From the NCBI GenBank assembly GCA_028554755.1, contig JAPTOF010000004.1, forward strand, positions 5,556,001 to 5,620,000: DNA of 64,000 bases. Reading direction: 5' to 3'. Position 1 is the stretch's first letter. Every line of letters starts with the position of its first letter. The translations under genes were made by a program, and so were the position numbers. Shown piece by piece: positions 62,862 to 64,000 of this stretch. The DNA comes from Cordia subcordata (taxonomy: Eukaryota > Streptophyta > Magnoliopsida > Boraginales > Cordiaceae). The notes under the pieces were generated by a model. That model worked only from the letters and a program-made list of their open reading frames with translations, had not been told where the DNA came from and searched no databases.

Positions 62862-64000
62862 ATGGACTCTACTAGCCCAATTGGAACACCCTTAATCACT
62901 ACTGTTCCGACACAAACACAAAATGAACAAGTGCAACCCACTAGTACCACCTTCCCTAACATGGGGGCAACCACTTTTGGTAAGCCATTTCTCGATATAT
63001 CTAAAATAGAAGTATTTGCTGAAGCTAATTTCAAAAGATGGCAAGACCGCATGTACATTGTCCTTGACATGCATGGAGTAGCCTTCGCCCTTACTAATCC
63101 AAAGCCTAATGAATCGTTATCCAAACAACTAGAGCTTTGTACGGTAATTAGTACTCTTTTTAACGAATTATTCGATGTCTATTGTTCCTAGAAGGAAGCA
63201 AAGGAAATATGACAATCTTTAATAACCAATTACACGGCCGAAGACATAGGAAAACAAAACTTTGTCATTGGTAATTATTACAAATGGAAAATGACCGAAG
63301 ACATGGACATTAAGATCCAAATCAATGAGTACCACAAACTGATAGAGGATCTCAAGTCAAAAAAATCATTCTGCCAGAAGAATTTGTAGCCGGTATCCTG
63401 ATAGAAAAACTGCCTCAATCATGGAATGACTACAAACAAAATCTCAAGCACAAACACAAGCAACTATCCCTTACCGATTTGGTTACTCACATCATTATAG
63501 AAGATACCAACCAAAAAGAGCCACTGCTGCCAAAGAGAAGGAGATCACCACAAAAGCCAATCTCGTGCAAGACAATAAGTGACATGGAAAGCCAAATAAA
63601 AGGTACGAAAATAAAAATGATTACAACCTCAAAACTAATAATGAGACCTTCAAAAAAAAAAAGGTCACTACTATGTTTATGGCAAACCTGGACATCATGA
63701 ACCTCAATGCAGACAAAGAAAGGGGAGAAATGACAATCCTACTAAACCAAATGCAAATTTGGTTGAAGCAGATGATATTATTGTTGCTGTCATTTCTCAA
63801 GTAAATATTGTGGCCACTATGAGAGATTGGGTGATAGACTCTGATACTACTAGGCACATTTGTCCTAATAAAAATGATTTTGTGTCTTACACCTAAATAA
63901 ACGAGGGAGAAGAATCTATTTATCTTGGTGACTCAAGGACTACTCCAGTTCTTAGGAAAGAAAAAGTTTTTCTCAAACTCACGTCTGGTAAAACTCTGGC
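62862..64000 (+). mobile_element. Ty1/copia gag-protease remnant, third element, runs off the window
   Basis: ATG at 62862 opens a gag-like frame with FKRWQDRM (about residue 60) up to a stop at 63189-63191. Gag similarity continues in broken frames: KMTEDMDIKIQINEYHKLIEDL near 63290, here quoted by position, then a zinc-knuckle region GKPGHHEPQC (63681-63710). The first two knuckle cysteines are both Tyr codons (TAT at 63672 and 63678), so the knuckle is dead. The protease region WVIDSDTTRHIC (about 63827-63862) has Asp where the D-S/T-G triad needs Gly. A further in-frame stop lies near 63895. Pol domains would follow beyond 64000. Confidence 0.85.

Overview
The window is nuclear DNA of a flowering plant, almost certainly a eudicot. 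Genes have many GT-AG introns, intergenic DNA is AT-rich, and there are Ty1/copia and Ty3-type LTR retrotransposons, SINEs, a LINE remnant and MITE-like elements. Its proteins match plant families: WNK kinase, ATL RING-H2, UXT-type nucleotide-sugar transporter, MnSOD, RPS26 and CYP79-like P450. The species cannot be fixed from sequence alone.

Layout. 1-2611: 3' part of a decayed copia element ending in a 332-bp LTR. 3132-6950: two tandem, broken CYP79-like P450 fragments; the second carries a tRNA-derived SINE with a 16-bp target duplication. 8213-8710 (-): intronless ATL RING-H2 gene. 8.7-15.6 kb: AT-rich intergenic DNA with a MITE-like family and a 64-bp perfect palindrome. 15604-19509 (+): UXT-like UDP-xylose transporter, 7 coding exons. 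21933-23527 (+): MnSOD, 6 exons, no visible presequence. About 23.8-24.0 kb (-) and 29.5-29.7 kb (+): two tRNA-Gly(GCC) sequences that share a conserved 3' body and therefore look like SINE heads. 25927-27953 (+): 40S ribosomal protein S26, 5 exons. 33.4-33.8 kb: LINE 3' end. 34224-41282 (-): a complete 7.06-kb LTR element (570-bp LTRs, TSD GTCGT) with little coding capacity and internal tandem arrays. 43577-48854 (+): a decayed copia element with TSD CAATT and unequal LTRs. About 49.7-50.06 kb: a TRIM-like miniature element. 50731-55140 (+): WNK kinase, 7 exons. 55.1-62 kb: no gene recognised. 62862-64000 (+): gag/protease start of a third copia element, running off the window.

The intact genes (ATL, UXT, MnSOD, RPS26, WNK) are ordinary single nuclear genes with no operon-like relation to each other; the rest is accessory repeat DNA. 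I saw no convincing novel multi-gene system. The most informative structures are the dated insertion events (SINE in a duplicated P450, LTR pairs with TSDs), the tRNA-Gly-headed SINE pair, the repeat-filled LTR element, and the MnSOD that lacks a targeting peptide. Exon limits were set by hand from reading frame and splice consensus; no alignment or database search was run.
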